From positions 186,001-250,000 of the forward strand of contig JAIXUN010000002.1 in NCBI GenBank assembly GCA_027483535.1: DNA of 64,000 nt, in the 5' to 3' direction. The DNA is from a bacterium. Lineage in GTDB: Bacteria > Armatimonadota > Fimbriimonadia > Fimbriimonadales > Fimbriimonadaceae. Below the pieces are notes generated by a model that worked only from the letters and a program-made list of their open reading frames with translations, did not search any database and was not told the DNA's origin. Below, piece by piece: positions 42,810 through 51,700 of the stretch. How positions within the stretch are numbered: the stretch's first letter is position 1; each line of letters opens with the position of its first letter. Both the position numbers and the translations under genes were made by a program.

Positions 42810-42886
42810 GGTGACAGTCCCCGCATTTGGGGATTGTTAAAATCCAGAACAATTTCTTAGATTTAATTTCTTTGGCTAAAACCTTA

Positions 42887-42927
42887 ATCTTTCAACTAAC
42901 ACTTCGTTAGTTGAGAGATTTTTATTT
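42887..42927 (+). terminator. Rho-independent terminator after the RRM gene
   Basis: A 14-bp stem with one G-U pair (42887-42900 with 42906-42919) and a 5-nt loop is followed by TTTTATTT. It may also serve the convergent moxR transcript. Confidence 0.88.
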
Positions 42928-42962
42928 GCGTCCCGGTCGGCTTTTTTTGAGAGAAAGAGAAC

Positions 42963-43982
42963 CTATCTTGGGACGGTTTGTTGCTCTAGGAGGCGATTCA
43001 GAACGTCGTCCGGAGTCAAACCTTCGATCTCGGCTTCCGGTCGAAGCTGGATGCGGTGTCTTAGCACCGGCAATGCAAGCGCCTTGATGTCATCTGGAAT
43101 CACGTAGTTCCGGCCCCGAATCTGCGCGAGCGCTTTGCCACAGTTCAGCAAAGCAATTCCGGCTCGGGGCGACCCTCCCACCAGAATGTCAGAAGATTCG
43201 CGAGTGTCTTTAACGATGCTGTAGATGTAGTTGAAAACCTTGTCTTCAACGCTGGTGGTGCGAACCTGTTCGTGAACCGCTTTCAACTGATCCAGGTCAA
43301 GCACTCGCTGCACGCCTGCTGCCTGAAGCGACTGGGGTCGGAAGCCCGCGTGGTGTCGCCGCAAGACTTCAATTTCTTCGGCCGCATCGGGATAAGTGAG
43401 CGTCACCTTCAGTGCAAATCGGTCTTGCTGGGCCTCCGGAAGTGGGTAGGTCCCCTCGAACTCGATCGGGTTATCGGTGGCAAAGACCAAAAACGGCTCC
43501 GGCAGGGGATGCGAGACGCCATCGATAGTCACTCGGCGCTCTTCCATCGCTTCCAGCAGCGCGGCTTGGGTTTTCGGTGGGGTCCGGTTGATTTCATCGG
43601 CAAGCATCAACCCTACGAAAAGAGGTCCCTTTCGGAAGTGGAACTCCTGATCCTTGGGGTCGAACACCATCGTGCCCGTTACGTCGCTGGGCATCATGTC
43701 CGGCGTGAACTGAATGCGCCCGTACTGAAGGCCGAGAATTTCAGAAAGCGTTCGAACAAGAAGGGTCTTGCCGAGGCCGGGCACACCTTCCAAAAGAACG
43801 TGGCCGTTGGAGAAGAGCGCCACCAAAAGCTGCTCCAGCACCGCTCCTTGTCCGCTGATAACCTTGTTCGCTTCCGCGAGCACGCGGCGAGCGACTTCCT
43901 CTACCGAACCGGTTCCAGGAGCACTCGGGCTTGGCGAACCTAGGTTGGAGGCGTTTGTCGGAGTTTCAAAGCCGTCAGACAT
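42963..43982 (-). CDS. MoxR-family AAA+ ATPase
   Basis: A 339-residue AAA+ ATPase. Walker A is LLEGVPGLGKTLLVRTL, Walker B LMLADEINRTPPKTQ, and the pre-sensor and sensor segments are FATDNPIEFEGTYPLPEAQQDRF. The C-terminal lid is typical of MoxR (GGSPRAGIALLNCGKALAQIRGRNYVIPDDI). MoxR proteins act as chaperones for metal-centre or von Willebrand-type proteins. The usual DUF58 and VWA partners are not downstream here, where only the convergent RRM gene is found. ATG at 43982 is chosen; a TTG at 44039 is possible. Confidence 0.94.
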   Translation of the reverse strand: MSDGFETPTNASNLGSPSPSAPGTGSVEEVARRVLAEANKVISGQGAVLEQLLVALFSNGHVLLEGVPGLGKTLLVRTLSEILGLQYGRIQFTPDMMPSDVTGTMVFDPKDQEFHFRKGPLFVGLMLADEINRTPPKTQAALLEAMEERRVTIDGVSHPLPEPFLVFATDNPIEFEGTYPLPEAQQDRFALKVTLTYPDAAEEIEVLRRHHAGFRPQSLQAAGVQRVLDLDQLKAVHEQVRTTSVEDKVFNYIYSIVKDTRESSDILVGGSPRAGIALLNCGKALAQIRGRNYVIPDDIKALALPVLRHRIQLRPEAEIEGLTPDDVLNRLLEQQTVPR

Positions 43983-44169
43983 GACAAAAGCATCATACCG
44001 GGCGACAACCAAATGACCAAGGGGGAAATGGAGGGGCAAGGCCTTAGCAGCCCGTCATTTTCGTTGAACATTTTCAATCTGCGAACCCGTCAGTTTTCGG
44101 GGCGTCCTTAGACCCACCTGGCGCGCAGACCCTATCGGAAACGCTCCAACTTAGGTACAAACAAAGATC

Positions 44170-45015
44170 ATGCTCGAAGTCCGCGATCTTGGCAAACGGT
44201 TCAAAAACTTTCAAGCGGTTTCGGGGGTGAGTTTCACCATTCGACCGGGAGAGATCGTTGGGTTGCTCGGGCCGAACGGCGCGGGCAAAACCACCGCTCT
44301 GCGATGCATTTCCGGCATCCTGAGACCCACTTCGGGTCAGGTGTTGATCAACGGTCACGACCTCGCAAAAGACCAGATGAACGCCAAGAAAGGAATGGCG
44401 TTTGTTCCCGAGGTCCCCAGCCTTTACGAGCTTCTGACCGTTTACGAACACCTCAAGTTCATCGCGATGTGCTTTGACACCATCGACGTTTTTGAGCGCG
44501 AACACGAGAAAATTCTGAAGCGATACGCACTCTGGGAAAAGAAAGACGATCTTGTCGCCGGACTCTCGAAGGGTATGCGCCAAAAGCTTTCCGTGGCGTG
44601 CGCACTCATTCACAACGCGAACGTTTTCTTGTTTGACGAACCGCTGATCGGAATTGACCCGGCGGGTGCACACGAACTGAAAGAGGAGATCAAGCGGGCG
44701 CGAGATAACGGAGCCGCCGTCTTGGTCTCCACTCACCTTCTGGACACCGCAGAGAAGATGTGCGACCGGGTGATGATCGTTGCCCGAGGCAAACTTCTGG
44801 CGGAAGGAACCGTTGCCGACCTCAGGAACCTGCATGGCATGGAAGGGAAGTCGCTGGAAGAAATCTTCCTTCTGCTTACCGACGAGGCGGGAGTTTCCAC
44901 CGCTCCGGAAGAGAAGTTCTCCATCTTCGCGAATCCGGAAATCAAGACCACCGAAGCCGCGAGTCCCGAGTCAGAGAGCAACTCCGGCGATAATGGCGGA
45001 GAAGAGAAGAAGTAA
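44170..45015 (+). CDS. ABC transporter ATP-binding protein
   Basis: A 281-residue ATPase subunit. Walker A is LLGPNGAGKTTALRCI, the signature GLSKGMRQKLSVACALIH, Walker B VFLFDEPLIGIDP, and the switch histidine lies in VLVSTHLLDTAEKMC. The acidic C-terminal tail (about 250-281) is an addition to the core. It is encoded 13 bases before the permease gene and so forms an exporter pair, in the class of ABC-2/ABC exporters that move lipids, peptides or drugs. The substrate is unknown. Confidence 0.94.
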   Translation: MLEVRDLGKRFKNFQAVSGVSFTIRPGEIVGLLGPNGAGKTTALRCISGILRPTSGQVLINGHDLAKDQMNAKKGMAFVPEVPSLYELLTVYEHLKFIAMCFDTIDVFEREHEKILKRYALWEKKDDLVAGLSKGMRQKLSVACALIHNANVFLFDEPLIGIDPAGAHELKEEIKRARDNGAAVLVSTHLLDTAEKMCDRVMIVARGKLLAEGTVADLRNLHGMEGKSLEEIFLLLTDEAGVSTAPEEKFSIFANPEIKTTEAASPESESNSGDNGGEEKK

Positions 45016-45028
45016 CTAGGCGAACAAG

Positions 45029-46720
45029 ATGAAGCCGCTGGTCTATCTGTTTGTTCGGTCTCTTTTCAACGGCGTGAAGCGGGCGGTTTCGTCTCCGCGA
45101 CGGCTCATCGGCGTTCTTTTCTTCTTCGGCTACTACTGGTTGATTTTCATCAAGCCGATCGGCAGCCCCTCGCGAAACAGGCGAAAGAGCTCGGAGAGTT
45201 TCGATGCCTTCAAGTCGATGCCGTTTCCGGAGATTCCTGTCATCGAAGGGGCCGTTTTCGGCGTCTTCCTAATCTTCGGCATCATCCTGCTGTTGTCTCT
45301 CACCAGTTACAAGGTTGCGTTTAAGCAGGCAGACATCGATACGATGTTTCCCACCCCGGTGAACCCAAAGATCGTCATGGGGTTCCGGTTGGTGCGCGAC
45401 TACTTCCTGACGCTCATTTTTCCGCTCTTCATCGCGGTTCTTTCCTTCCGACCCATGGCGGAGCTTTTCACCTCCTTGATGGTGAAAGATCCGGCAAGAT
45501 CCCAGCAGTTGTACGTCATGGGTTCGCTGGCGTGGGTGCTCACGGCGCTGGCTTGGGTGTGCCTTGGGTATGCGATGAGCCTGTACGTCGGCCGATCGGA
45601 CGAGGTGAGCGAGAAAAGAGGCAAGACCATCACCTGGGCTTTGGCTTCGCTTGTTATCGGATCGGTGATCTACTTCGCCCTCGCGATCCGGGCAAATCCG
45701 ACGGGTGAAGGTCTGTTGGCTGCCCTACAATCGCCTGTCCTGCGAACCATCTACTTCATTCCAACCGCCGCAACCGCCACGGTGATGGCGCCCATCAGCG
45801 GTCAGATGCTTTGGGGAATCTTGGGCATGGGGACGCTCCTCGCGCTCACAGGGGCCGGCTTCTATCTCTCTTTTGCGCAGGCTGATTGGCTCTACGACCA
45901 AGCGAGCACCCGCGGCGGAGGGCTGACCAGCCTCAAAGAGCTCCAGCGCAAAGGCGATTTTTCCGGCATGCAAGCCGAGATGGCTCGTCAAGGAAAGATC
46001 AAAAAGGGTCGCCTGGCAACCTGGGCGTCACGACTCACTTTTCGGCGAGGCTGGGCACTGGTTTACAAGGAAGTTTTGTTGTTCCTGCGAACCCAGATTG
46101 TCGCCACGTTGATCATGGTGCTATCCCTCGGTTTCGTCTCCGTGATGTTCCTCTTCATCGAGACCGAAAAAGCCCGACCGATCATCGGCGCGCTCTATCT
46201 TGGAATGGGTGGGTTCATGCTGATGATCATGAGCCTGGGCGTGGCTCAAACTGGATTCTTGGAGACCCTCAAACGGGTCGACCTCATCAAGCCGCTCGCC
46301 TTTAAGCCCGTGGTTTTTGTCTTCAGCGAGGTCATCGGCAAATCGCTGGTGATGTGCCTTGCCTCCACCTTGCCCTACATCGTCGGGTTCTTCATCAAGC
46401 CCGCCATGTGGGACATCCACCTTGCGGGGATTATCGCTGGGCCGAGCTTAGTGATCATGATCGCCGCACTCGGGTTCCTGATCTCCGTCCTCTTCCCAGA
46501 CTTCGAGGATCCCACTCAGCGTGGCTTCAGGGGGCTCATCATGATGCTTGCAATGGCCATTGCCGTGCTACCGACGGTTGGCTTGTTGGCTTCTGCCTTC
46601 GTCATGAACTGGTACAAGAGCCTTCTTGCGCTCGTTTGTGTTCCGGTCAACATCGGGATAGCCTTGCTTGTTGGAAGCATTGCCGCCAACTTTTACGCCG
46701 ATTTCAACCCGACCGAATAG
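45029..46720 (+). CDS. ABC exporter permease with large multi-span membrane domain
   Basis: A 563-residue polytopic protein with some 12 hydrophobic segments. The first half begins FVRSLFNGVKRAVSSPRRLIGVLFFFGYYW, and a second helix cluster starts near residue 345 after a charged cytoplasmic segment (STRGGGLTSLKELQRKGDF). The pairing with an ATPase 13 bases upstream and the general layout match putative ABC exporter proteins. I cannot name the substrate. The next gene follows after 104 bp. Confidence 0.85.
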   Translation: MKPLVYLFVRSLFNGVKRAVSSPRRLIGVLFFFGYYWLIFIKPIGSPSRNRRKSSESFDAFKSMPFPEIPVIEGAVFGVFLIFGIILLLSLTSYKVAFKQADIDTMFPTPVNPKIVMGFRLVRDYFLTLIFPLFIAVLSFRPMAELFTSLMVKDPARSQQLYVMGSLAWVLTALAWVCLGYAMSLYVGRSDEVSEKRGKTITWALASLVIGSVIYFALAIRANPTGEGLLAALQSPVLRTIYFIPTAATATVMAPISGQMLWGILGMGTLLALTGAGFYLSFAQADWLYDQASTRGGGLTSLKELQRKGDFSGMQAEMARQGKIKKGRLATWASRLTFRRGWALVYKEVLLFLRTQIVATLIMVLSLGFVSVMFLFIETEKARPIIGALYLGMGGFMLMIMSLGVAQTGFLETLKRVDLIKPLAFKPVVFVFSEVIGKSLVMCLASTLPYIVGFFIKPAMWDIHLAGIIAGPSLVIMIAALGFLISVLFPDFEDPTQRGFRGLIMMLAMAIAVLPTVGLLASAFVMNWYKSLLALVCVPVNIGIALLVGSIAANFYADFNPTE

Positions 46721-46824
46721 TGCCTGCCGGTTCGGGGCGGCTACAGGTTAGAGAGAGGCTCAATCGGGAAAGTACAATTTAAAGCAGGAACTGATCGGAA
46801 TGGATCGGTTGTTCACCCAATCAG

Positions 46825-47970
46825 ATGAAGATCGCCCCCTCCACCAAAATTGCCCTCGGCTTCGTTGGGCTGGTCGCCCTTGGCTACGGAGGCTATCGAG
46901 GTTGGCAGATGTCCCAACTCGCGGGCGTGGAACTCACCCCGGTGGTGCCCGGAAAGGTTTCCATCATCGGCGTTTCTCCAGAGGCAGGAGTATCGGTGAT
47001 TGTCGCCAACAAGATGGCTCAGTTGGTGGAGAGCGACAACGCCAACTTTTCGGCGGGCGATAGCTCCAACGGTGGCGGCGCTACCCAAGGAGCCATCAAA
47101 AAGCGAATCCCCGTTCGCGAATGGATCGGCGTTCTGAGTGGCGATCAGAATTCGCTGGGCAAGTTCGTCATGATCATGGCCAACAAGCGTGAAGATGAAA
47201 AGTGGCCGTCTGAGCGAGTCATCTGGAAGCAGGAAGATGTCGAGAAGGCCATTGCCGGAGATGCCGCTCTCAAAAAGAAGCTAGAGGAGGACATCAACAT
47301 GACCCTCGACGGTCGACCTCTGAGCCAACTCTCGTTGCGAGCCTTTTATAACGGCATCGTCCTGGACTATCCCGTCACGCTCAAAATTCGACTCGGTAAA
47401 GAAGAAAAGACTCTCGTCGGGCGATTCCAAGAGCCTTACCAGCCGCGATTCATTGCCGAGCTAGAAAAGAGCCTCTCCGAGAAGAACGTCGACGAATCGA
47501 TGATTGCGGGCACCTACCGCCAGGCAGCGGAGCAACTCTTGAGCCCGGACGCCGAGGGTCGAAAGCGACCTCTTGAGAACATCGCCGAGACGATTCGTAC
47601 GGTGTACGATCCCGCCAAAATTCGAGGGTACATCGCTAAGGCCGAACCGCTCGTGAAGGGCTCGACCGTGGTTGTCAGCGCGGACATGATCAAAACCGCG
47701 GTGTCGAATCGGGTCGAAACCAACGAGGGACCCCGCTGGGAAATTCGTGTGAAACTTACCGATGAGGGTCGGAAGAGACTGTGGAAGTATTCTCTCGATA
47801 ACGTGGGCAAGCGAGTTCTTCTCATCGCGAACGATATTCCGATCGCAGCCGCCTCGATTTCTCACGAACTCATGCAGGGTGAGCTGATCATCACCCAACT
47901 GGAAGATGAATCGTTGGTCGAAGAAGCGATCGAACTCATCTCTGGTGTTAAAACTGCTTCAACCCCGTGA
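46825..47970 (+). CDS. Membrane-anchored protein with SecD P1-head-like domain
   Basis: A 381-residue protein with one N-terminal membrane helix (IALGFVGLVALGYGGYRGW) and a long periplasmic part. The C-terminal segment RWEIRVKLTDEGRKRLWKYS, followed by LDNVGKRVLLIANDIPIAAAS and then GELIITQLEDESLVEEAIELI, follows the order of the SecD/SecDF P1 head subdomain (a strand, a TxEGxxx helix, the (N)xGKR strand, then a final GxI..L helix). The transmembrane RND domains of SecD are absent, so this is not SecD itself. Similarity is my own reading and should be checked by structure comparison. It may share a transcript with the upstream ABC genes. Confidence 0.55.
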   Translation: MKIAPSTKIALGFVGLVALGYGGYRGWQMSQLAGVELTPVVPGKVSIIGVSPEAGVSVIVANKMAQLVESDNANFSAGDSSNGGGATQGAIKKRIPVREWIGVLSGDQNSLGKFVMIMANKREDEKWPSERVIWKQEDVEKAIAGDAALKKKLEEDINMTLDGRPLSQLSLRAFYNGIVLDYPVTLKIRLGKEEKTLVGRFQEPYQPRFIAELEKSLSEKNVDESMIAGTYRQAAEQLLSPDAEGRKRPLENIAETIRTVYDPAKIRGYIAKAEPLVKGSTVVVSADMIKTAVSNRVETNEGPRWEIRVKLTDEGRKRLWKYSLDNVGKRVLLIANDIPIAAASISHELMQGELIITQLEDESLVEEAIELISGVKTASTP

Positions 47971-48056
47971 AACCGGCACAAAAGTTGCCATACACTCTGT
48001 GAATGCGATTCTGTGGAAGTCAGAACGCTTGTTTGGTCTGTCTCAAAGGAAAATCT

Positions 48057-48842
48057 ATGGTCTCAAAAGTCTCTTCTGTCGCTTCGCAAGTTCGTTTGGT
48101 TGGCTATACCGGGGCATTTATTCTTGCACTGAGCCTTGCAGCCTGCGGAAAGAAAGATGAAGCCCCAGTGGCAGCGAAGGTCGCTGCGCCTGCTCCGGTT
48201 GAGATCACCAAAGACAACCAACGACTTCTTATTCCAATGGCGACCGGGAACACCTGGACCTATGACCTGGAAATCAACGCATCTGCCCAAGGTCAACCTG
48301 CCCGTGTCACCAAATCTGAGCTCAAGTACACCGTGAACAACACCGTCGCCGAAGGGGCGGATGGCACCAAGGCAATTCTGTTCGTTGAGCGAGACGGAGA
48401 GAAGACCGACGAGCAAGTCTGGTTCAAAGACGGCTCAGGCATCTATCAGTTGGCGCTCACGATGAACCGGATTCCGTACGAGCCTAAGCAACCGCTGATC
48501 AAATTCCCGGTGGTCGCAGATTCGGAACTCAAGTGGGAAGGAAAGGGACTCACCCCAGCGGGCACCCCCGGAAAGATTTTCTCGACCTACACCACGGGTG
48601 CCGTCGAACAAGTCGATACGGGTGCAGGTCCTTTCAACGCGCTCGCCGTCCGGTCGGAGTCCACTTTCATCACCAAGGGTCGGGACCAAACGGGCAAAGA
48701 GTTCGATGTTCAGGGCAAGGCAGAGTCTTCAACTTGGTACTCCCCGAACGTCGGAATCGTCCGGTATCGACAAACGATGGAACTTCCCGGAGCAAGAACG
48801 GTGATAACGCTACGACTTCGAAACTACAATGTAGCGAAGTGA
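48057..48842 (+). CDS. Lipoprotein, beta-rich
   Basis: A 261-residue lipoprotein. ATG at 48057 has AAAGGA 6 bases upstream and gives a signal sequence ending in LALSLAACGKK. The mature part is beta-rich with MATGNTWTYDLEINAS, DGSGIYQLALTMN and SSTWYSPNVGIVRYRQTMEL. No known domain is recognised. It is the first of two translationally coupled lipoprotein genes: its stop (TGA) overlaps the ATG of the next gene by 1 base. The layout resembles that of the lipoprotein at 19168. Confidence 0.75.
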   Translation: MVSKVSSVASQVRLVGYTGAFILALSLAACGKKDEAPVAAKVAAPAPVEITKDNQRLLIPMATGNTWTYDLEINASAQGQPARVTKSELKYTVNNTVAEGADGTKAILFVERDGEKTDEQVWFKDGSGIYQLALTMNRIPYEPKQPLIKFPVVADSELKWEGKGLTPAGTPGKIFSTYTTGAVEQVDTGAGPFNALAVRSESTFITKGRDQTGKEFDVQGKAESSTWYSPNVGIVRYRQTMELPGARTVITLRLRNYNVAK

Positions 48843-49603
48843 TGAAAATTCGTTCTGCTCAACCCACGTTTTGGCTCGCCGCAACTTTGGCGAGCCTTTT
48901 CGTCGTCGGCTGCATGGACTCTAAAGCGAAGCCAGAGGAAAATAAGCCGGAGACTCCCGAAGTAACAGCCGATGCGAACGCGCCTGCCGTTGCTCCTTCC
49001 GAAAAGCCGGCTCTGGATCTTGCGACTCTCCCCGCCGAACTGAAGAACGATGCCTTCGCCTACTACGGACTCGGCCGAACCAGCCCGATGACCCTGAAAG
49101 TGAAAGCGGGTGAAACCGAAAGCGTTGGCTCTCAGTCGGTGAAGTTCGTTGAAATGGCGAACGGTAAAGCCACCTTTGTCATCAAGAACGGGGACGCGCT
49201 TTCCGCGATGGGTGACAACACGGTTACTCTTGAAGCAGGCGGCATCAAGGTTCTCTCCAGCGAGCGGGCAAAAACCAACCCGGACGAGTGGGAGCTCCCG
49301 GCGAATCTTGCCCCGGGCCAAACCTGGAAAACGACAAGCGAACTGAACACGGGCACCGACTCCGTGAAGATCACGCTCACCAACAAAGTGGTTGGCGTGG
49401 AAAAAGTGAAGACTGAGGTCGGCGAGTACGCCGATGCGCTCTTCATCTCTGCTTCCGGTGGCGGCGAGCGAAACGGCAAGAAGCTCAAAATGGAAACCAA
49501 GAGCTGGTTCGTCAAGGATCGCGGAGCCGTGAAGGTTGAGATCACGACCACTCCGTCTGAAGGCAAATCGGAAGTCGTTACGCTAGAAGAAGCGAAAGGT
49601 TGA
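48842..49603 (+). CDS. Lipoprotein coupled to the upstream lipoprotein gene
   Basis: A 253-residue lipoprotein starting MKIRSAQPTFWLAATLASLF with lipobox VVGC. A Pro/Glu-rich linker of about 35 residues leads to a beta-rich domain. That domain has the same pattern as the previous protein: an early WELPANLAPGQTWKTTSEL strand region and a late SWFVKDRGAVKVEITTTP. The two proteins may therefore be paralogues or partners. Function is unknown. A GC-rich hairpin near 49669-49704 may end the transcript. Confidence 0.72.
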   Translation: MKIRSAQPTFWLAATLASLFVVGCMDSKAKPEENKPETPEVTADANAPAVAPSEKPALDLATLPAELKNDAFAYYGLGRTSPMTLKVKAGETESVGSQSVKFVEMANGKATFVIKNGDALSAMGDNTVTLEAGGIKVLSSERAKTNPDEWELPANLAPGQTWKTTSELNTGTDSVKITLTNKVVGVEKVKTEVGEYADALFISASGGGERNGKKLKMETKSWFVKDRGAVKVEITTTPSEGKSEVVTLEEAKG

Positions 49604-49668
49604 TCGCCTCTCGTTAGCGTGTAGACCTGCCGAAACGGATGGGAGTCGTCTTTTAGGACCTCTTCCCC

Positions 49669-49706
49669 AAAGGCGCGGCGAGATTTCATCCTCCCCGCGC
49701 CTTTAT
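49669..49706 (+). terminator. Weak terminator-like hairpin
   Basis: AAAGGCGCGG (49669-49678) pairs with CCGCGCCTTT (49695-49704), followed by ATTCG without a clear U-tract. It lies between two lipoprotein genes. Confidence 0.45.
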
Positions 49707-49764
49707 TCGTCTGGGCACGAACCGACTCGCGAGTCACGTAGTTGATGAGAAGGGAGCACTCTCC

Positions 49765-50514
49765 ATGAACCGCACCTGTATTCGATTGCTGACGAAACTC
49801 CTGCTAGGCGGGATGGCTGTCGTCGCGATCTTGAGCGGTTGCCAAGAAATCTCGGCGGCACATGCCGAAATGCCGTACATCCCGGATTCGGCAACCCTGG
49901 GCGGATTGCAGAATCCTCCCGCATCGGCGGTGCTCAATCTTGCTGGGACCCCGGTGGTTGTCGAGGTCCGGGCAGAAGATCACAACGGCGGCGTTCCGAC
50001 CAAGTGCTACGAACTCCTGAAGCATGGAGAAATGCTCGACCGCGAGTGCTACAGCAGTTCGAGCGAGTCTTTCGCCTTGGTGGAAGCATCGAACCTCACC
50101 TTCATGCCCGCGATCCCTCTGGTCCACTATGGCGATCGGCTAGGGAAAGACCTTGTCTGGCGGGGCATGGCAGAGGAAGGCTCCACCCGATATAAGGCGT
50201 CCGCGAAGATCAAAAGTGGTGAGGCATCGCTCTCGGTCAACGGAGTCGATCATGATACGACCCTGGTGACGATGGACCTTGTTCTGGACGCCAGTGGAGT
50301 TGGCGGCATGTCGAGCAACTCCGTCACGAAAAGACTCACGCTCTGGATTCATCCGAAATTTGGCGTGATCCAACGCGAATTCGGCACCACGAAGCGCAGC
50401 CCGGCTGGAGACAGCGGGATGATTTCCGGCGAAGGACCTAGTGAAAGAGTCTCGGAAGTCGCGCCTTCAGAGAAAAAGGGGGAAACTATCCCCAGCGTTT
50501 CTACGAGCAAATGA
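49765..50514 (+). CDS. Lipoprotein upstream of the RodA/FtsW gene
   Basis: A 249-residue lipoprotein with lipobox AILSGC. The mature part holds VPTKCYELLKHGEMLDRECYSSS with two cysteines that could form a disulfide, and a strand-rich second half ending in a Ser/Glu-rich tail. No family is recognised. It ends 28 bases before the RodA/FtsW start, so both may be on one transcript. That does not by itself show a role in cell-wall synthesis. Confidence 0.7.
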   Translation: MNRTCIRLLTKLLLGGMAVVAILSGCQEISAAHAEMPYIPDSATLGGLQNPPASAVLNLAGTPVVVEVRAEDHNGGVPTKCYELLKHGEMLDRECYSSSSESFALVEASNLTFMPAIPLVHYGDRLGKDLVWRGMAEEGSTRYKASAKIKSGEASLSVNGVDHDTTLVTMDLVLDASGVGGMSSNSVTKRLTLWIHPKFGVIQREFGTTKRSPAGDSGMISGEGPSERVSEVAPSEKKGETIPSVSTSK

Positions 50515-50542
50515 AGGGCGCGCCAACCGGCGCAGAGTGATC

Positions 50543-51694
50543 ATGGCGGCCATCTCTTTCCGATCCAAAGCGGACCAGCGAAGATCGTCCGGAGGGTTTG
50601 ACCCTTGGATGGTGATTTTCGCGGGCGCCCTGATCGGCATCGGTTTGCTCGCCATCTTCAGCACCGGAATGGGCGGGAGCCAAACCAACTTCAAGAAGCA
50701 GGTGTTCAACGTTCTGCTCGGCTTGGTTCCGGCAGGCATCTTTGCCTTTGTTCACCCTAAAACATGGCTAAGGATGGTGAACACCATCTACACCACCAAT
50801 CTTGTGCTCTTGGCACTGGTCTTGGTGAAGGGCTCGACCGTGAAGGGCGCGGAGCGGTGGATCAACTTTGGACCCTTGCAGTTCCAGCCCAGCGAGCTCT
50901 CCAAGATTCTGTTGGTTCTCACTCTGGCTTCCTTTTATGCCGCCCGGCGAGAGGAGATTCACAAGTTCTCGACCTTTGCCCTTTCGATCCTGCACATTCT
51001 GCCGCCCGCCGTACTGATCCTGATGCAGCCGCACTTGGGTGCCACGCTCGTGGTGATCTCTGTCTGGCTCGCGATCAGTCTTGTTGCGGGCGTGCCAGGG
51101 AAGTTTGTTGCCTCGGTAGTTGGCGGCGCGGCGATTCTCGCCACCCTCGTTTTGGCGGTCCCTCCCGTGAGAAACTTTGTCCTTCGCGACTACCAGAAAC
51201 AGCGGGTAGAAGCGATGCTCACCAAGGGGCAAGACAAGAAGGGGCGGAACTACCATAGCGAGCAGTCCAAGATCGCCTTTGGTGTAGGCGGACTCACGGG
51301 CAAGGGATTTGGTCACGGCGAAAGAAAAGCGGGCAAGTTCATTCCCGAACAAGACACCGACTTCATCTTCTCGGTCATAGGTGAAGAGTTTGGGCTGTTC
51401 GGATGCACCCTGGTGCTTCTTCTCTTTGGCGGACTCTTCCAGCGCATCTGGCTGGGCATGATAGGCGACTATGAGCCCTTCTATCAGATGATCGCCGCCG
51501 GATCGCTCACCGTGCTCGCCTTCCATACCGTGGTGAACATTGGCATGGTGCTAGAGATTCTGCCCGTGGTGGGTCTGTGGCTACCGTTTTTGAGCCGAGG
51601 AGGCACCGCTATTTGGCTGTGCATGTCCCTCGTGGGCCTCATGCTCAACGTGCGAAGCAAAGAGCAGTCGGTGCTGTATCGAAGCGACGTTTGA
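50543..51694 (+). CDS. RodA/FtsW/SpoVE-family glycosyltransferase
   Basis: A 383-residue SEDS-family peptidoglycan polymerase with about ten transmembrane segments. Motifs include FGPLQFQPSELSKILLVLTLASF, VLIMQPHLGATLVVIS, FIPEQDTDFIFSVIGEEFGLFG and LPFLSRGGTAIWL. The motif FQPSELSK and the length fit either RodA or FtsW; a SEDS phylogeny would be needed to decide. ATG at 50543 is the first with similarity; the open frame extends 34 codons upstream into the lipoprotein gene. No mre or pbp genes are adjacent. Confidence 0.9.
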   Translation: MAAISFRSKADQRRSSGGFDPWMVIFAGALIGIGLLAIFSTGMGGSQTNFKKQVFNVLLGLVPAGIFAFVHPKTWLRMVNTIYTTNLVLLALVLVKGSTVKGAERWINFGPLQFQPSELSKILLVLTLASFYAARREEIHKFSTFALSILHILPPAVLILMQPHLGATLVVISVWLAISLVAGVPGKFVASVVGGAAILATLVLAVPPVRNFVLRDYQKQRVEAMLTKGQDKKGRNYHSEQSKIAFGVGGLTGKGFGHGERKAGKFIPEQDTDFIFSVIGEEFGLFGCTLVLLLFGGLFQRIWLGMIGDYEPFYQMIAAGSLTVLAFHTVVNIGMVLEILPVVGLWLPFLSRGGTAIWLCMSLVGLMLNVRSKEQSVLYRSDV

Positions 51695-51700
51695 GGTCGC

